Assembly: GCA_016935755.1 (NCBI GenBank)
Contig: JAFGQI010000172.1
Coordinates: forward strand, 1 to 45,287
Length of the DNA stretch: 45,287 nt
DNA from: Anaerolineales bacterium
Lineage (GTDB): Bacteria > Chloroflexota > Anaerolineae > Anaerolineales > UBA4823
Direction: 5' to 3'
Below, piece by piece: positions 43,811 to 45,287 of the stretch. The notes under the pieces are model-generated. The model did not search any database, was not told the DNA's origin, and saw only the letters and a program-made list of their open reading frames with translations. The position numbers and the translations under genes were made by a program. Every line of letters begins with the position of its first letter. The stretch's first letter is position 1.

Positions 43811-44217
43811 TGAGAAAATAAATAGGTTGGGAAGATGATTAAAAAGTAGCTGGCCAGGTTTGTCACAACGGCAGCCAGCCAGTTGCGGCGGTTTCCCACG
43901 CCTATCAGGTGATTCAACACCAGGCCTTCAATCCCAATCGTAAGCAGCATGGAAATGACCAGGCCAGCCAGGCCGAAACGCGGGATCTGGGTGAGAAAGA
44001 GGAACCCTACCAGGGTAGATGCCAGGTTCATCCAGAAAGAGGCGCGCATACAGCGGCGGAAGGTATCCCAGGAGAGGAGCTGCAGAGCGGCGCTTTCAAT
44101 TACTACAATGAGCAGGAAAAGCAAAACCAGGGCACCCACAGCGAGAGCCAGCATCCCCAGCATCAGGCCGGGTCCGGCAACATCCAGCAGTGGGGCAATC
44201 CAATTTGGGGAAACCAT
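43807..44217 (-). CDS. small four-helix membrane protein
   Basis: 136 residues with four hydrophobic segments (about 14-40, 62-80, 82-100, 112-132). No family recognised. ATG at 44217 is preferred, as AAAGGAG lies 7 bases upstream; the adjacent ATG at 44220 is a second possibility, a TTG at 44238 less likely. It overlaps the NAD(P)-binding gene by 4 bases, so they work together (inference). Confidence 0.7.
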   Translation of the reverse strand: MVSPNWIAPLLDVAGPGLMLGMLALAVGALVLLFLLIVVIESAALQLLSWDTFRRCMRASFWMNLASTLVGFLFLTQIPRFGLAGLVISMLLTIGIEGLVLNHLIGVGNRRNWLAAVVTNLASYFLIIFPTYLFSQ

Positions 44218-44283
44218 CATCGCGCTCCTTTGTGGCAATGCGCTTGCAGAATACCAGCAGGATTCAAACAGGATGCAAGTTTA

Positions 44284-44341
44284 GCATATTGCCAGCCCAG
44301 GAGCAAGCCCTGGCGAGATGGGCATATTCTCAGCCCAAGAG
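44284..44341. repeat. short direct repeat around the deoR stop
   Basis: GCATATT followed by a CAGCCCA word occurs at 44284-44303 and 44322-44341 (20 bases, 16 identical, 38 bases apart). The second copy covers the deoR stop codon. Confidence 0.4.
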
Positions 44342-45088
44342 GATGGTGATCCCCATGCGGCGATACGGTTCCAGGGCTGTCTGGGGGAGGCGCGCCTCGG
44401 TGACCAGGTGGGTAAGCTGTTGGATGGGGGCGACAATGTAGGGGGCAGCGGTGCCCATCTTCTCGGCGGAGACCAGCGCCACGACCTCGGCGGAGCTGGC
44501 GATCATGGCGCGTTTGACCAGGGCTTCCTCGCTGTCCGGGGTAGATATGCCGAGTTCCGGGTGCAGGCTGCAGATGCCCAAGAAGCACAGGTCTGCCCGG
44601 ATCATCTGGATGGCCTCCACCGCAGCGGCTCCGCTGGATACCAGGGAGGGTTTGAGCAGTTTCCCCCCGATCAGCAGCACCTCGGCGCGCGGATGAGAGG
44701 CCAGAGCAATGGCGATGGGCGGGCTGTTGGTGATCACGGTGATCTGCAGGCTGGAGGGTAGCTGCTGGGCGACCTGCAGGGTGGTGGTGCCGCCATCCAG
44801 CAAGACAACCTGCCCGTTGTGCAGCAGGGGTAGGGCCGCCCGGGCAATGGCCGCTTTGGCGGCGGGGGACTGCTGCTGGCGGTCGGTGTAGGTTGCCGTG
44901 GCTGCGGGGGAAGCAGGCAGAGCGCCGCCATGCACACGCTGGAGCAAGCCGGCTTCGGACAGCTCGCGCAAATCTCGCCGGACGGTATCCTCGGATATGC
45001 CCAGCGCTGCGCTCAGCTCGGCGGCGACCAGCTTGCCGGTCTGGTGCAAACGATCAAGAATAAACTGTTTTCTCTCGGCAGGTAGCAT
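44330..45088 (-). CDS. DeoR-family transcriptional regulator
   Basis: 252 residues. N-terminal winged helix: AERKQFILDRLHQTGKLVAAELSAALGISEDTVRRDLRELSEAGLLQRVHGGAL, the DeoR signature. C-terminal sugar-phosphate-sensing DeoRC domain: LLDGGTTTLQVAQQL, VITNS, LIGGKL, GICSLHPELGISTPDSEEALVKRAMI. It probably represses a carbohydrate operon and is relieved by a sugar phosphate. The ATG at 45088 is used, without visible Shine-Dalgarno, since the family starts there; its promoter and start lie in a phased repeat array that is probably its own operator. Confidence 0.9.
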   Translation of the reverse strand: MLPAERKQFILDRLHQTGKLVAAELSAALGISEDTVRRDLRELSEAGLLQRVHGGALPASPAATATYTDRQQQSPAAKAAIARAALPLLHNGQVVLLDGGTTTLQVAQQLPSSLQITVITNSPPIAIALASHPRAEVLLIGGKLLKPSLVSSGAAAVEAIQMIRADLCFLGICSLHPELGISTPDSEEALVKRAMIASSAEVVALVSAEKMGTAAPYIVAPIQQLTHLVTEARLPQTALEPYRRMGITILLG

Positions 45089-45113
45089 GCGTTTAGTTGC
45101 GTTATTATGCGGT

Positions 45114-45119
45114 ATTATA
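45114..45119 (-). promoter_or_regulatory. -10 element for the deoR gene
   Basis: TATAAT on the minus strand, ending 25 bases before the start codon. No good -35 hexamer is seen 16-18 bases upstream. Lies in a degenerate unit of the repeat array. Confidence 0.5.
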
Positions 45120-45120
45120 C

Positions 45121-45149
45121 TTGATAATGCGCAATAATGCTGATATAAT
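45121..45149 (+). promoter_or_regulatory. rightward promoter in the array
   Basis: TTGATA (45121-45126), exactly 17 bases, TATAAT (45144-45149). It points right, away from deoR, so the controlled gene lies beyond the window. The TATAAT falls in the other degenerate unit of the array. Confidence 0.7.
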
Positions 45150-45208
45150 GGTCGTACTTGCATTGTAATGCGTTTTTTTGTGGGTTGTCAAGGGCTGGTA
45201 ACTGAACT

Positions 45209-45232
45209 TCGGACAAGAGATCGGACAAAAAA
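45209..45232. repeat. 12-bp tandem repeat in the rightward leader
   Basis: TCGGACAAGAGA and TCGGACAAAAAA are adjacent 12-base copies (two differences), just before AAGGAGG at 45231-45237. Confidence 0.5.
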
Positions 45233-45235
45233 GGA

Positions 45236-45287
45236 GGAAACCTCGTACACTTAGGTTTGACCAACCAAAAAGTGAAGACGAGGTTCC
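45236..45287 (+). other. inverted repeat at the right edge (leader hairpin or element end)
   Basis: GGAAACCTCGT (45236-45246) is matched by ACGAGGTTCC (45278-45287) with one bulged A and a 31-base loop. AAGGAGG at 45231-45237 overlaps the left arm. A TTG at 45257 starts a frame (TTG-ACC-AAC) that runs off the edge; this could be a partial gene. Too little sequence to say more. Confidence 0.3.

Larger units (their letters stand above)
45081..45171. repeat. nine-unit phased 10-11 bp repeat array (likely operator)
   Basis: Nine consecutive units of 10, 10, 10, 10, 10, 10, 11, 10 and 10 bases end in TGC on the plus strand, except two. Typical unit is N3-ATAATGC (GATAATGC, AATAATGC). The units that deviate end TATAC (45111-45120) and AATGG (45141-45151); both hold a TATAAT on one strand. 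The spacing equals one helical turn, so all sites face the same side of DNA. Confidence 0.7.

Noticed and set aside
45081..45171. CRISPR array
   Set aside because: Units are 10-11 bases with no spacers; this is an operator-like array, not CRISPR.

Overview
The window reads like a chromosome segment of a Chloroflexota bacterium, most probably class Anaerolineae. This is inferred from the mix of Gram-positive-like and Chloroflexi-style genes (FabL enoyl reductase, YkfC/DppA-type peptide recycling, tricorn-like protease, GAF-rich histidine kinases, large GT-C-like membrane protein, LysM/M23 peptidase) and from the absence of outer-membrane genes; no 16S is present to prove it. Gene density is high, most genes sit in short operons with 1-8 base overlaps, and there is no complete insertion sequence, phage or CRISPR array. 

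Layout. 136-3045 (+): glmM (cell-wall precursor) and an HD-type phosphohydrolase. 3120-10447 (-): a glycine-zipper mini-protein, then, read from right to left, a tricorn-like protease, DppA D-aminopeptidase, an unusual alpha/beta-hydrolase + SH3 + NlpC/P60 fusion and a dipeptide epimerase. Together these would take peptides, including murein peptides with D-residues, down to L-amino acids. 10619-14444: divergent GT-C-like membrane protein and exported phosphodiester-glycosidase-family protein. 14539-15690 (+): acyl-CoA dehydrogenase. 15732-22107 (-): lon, a response regulator, a PHP-AlbA_2 fusion, a GNAT enzyme, a MogA/MoaB protein and lepB, probably one operon. 22205-24338 (-): tRNA-Arg(TCT) and two genes I cannot assign. 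24599-27146: a DUF2007-like gene, convergent with a response regulator / DUF192 / LysM-M23 operon. 27380-29520 (+): efp, a cysteine-rich protein and a HAD-DinB fusion. 29664-34034 (+): fabF, fabH, ftsH. 34295-40068 (+): a small SHOCT-like gene behind a consensus sigma70 promoter, then a signalling operon (REC-GAF-kinase, response regulator, GAF-GAF-kinase-pseudoreceiver) ending in fabL. 40112-45088 (-): cyclase, N-succinylamino-acid racemase/OSBS-like enzyme, COG3375-type GNAT, NAD(P)-binding epimerase-like protein, small membrane protein, and a DeoR-family repressor. 

The repressor starts inside a striking array of nine 10-11 bp phased units that also holds a strong rightward promoter, so a divergent target gene probably lies just beyond the right edge. 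Recurring themes are handling of D-amino-acid peptides (two separate enolase-superfamily loci), protein quality control (Lon, FtsH, tricorn) and type II fatty-acid synthesis (FabF, FabH, FabL). The most unusual items are the hydrolase-NlpC/P60 fusion operon, the phased operator array, the unassigned gene pair at 22288-24338, and two kinases with a non-standard H-box.
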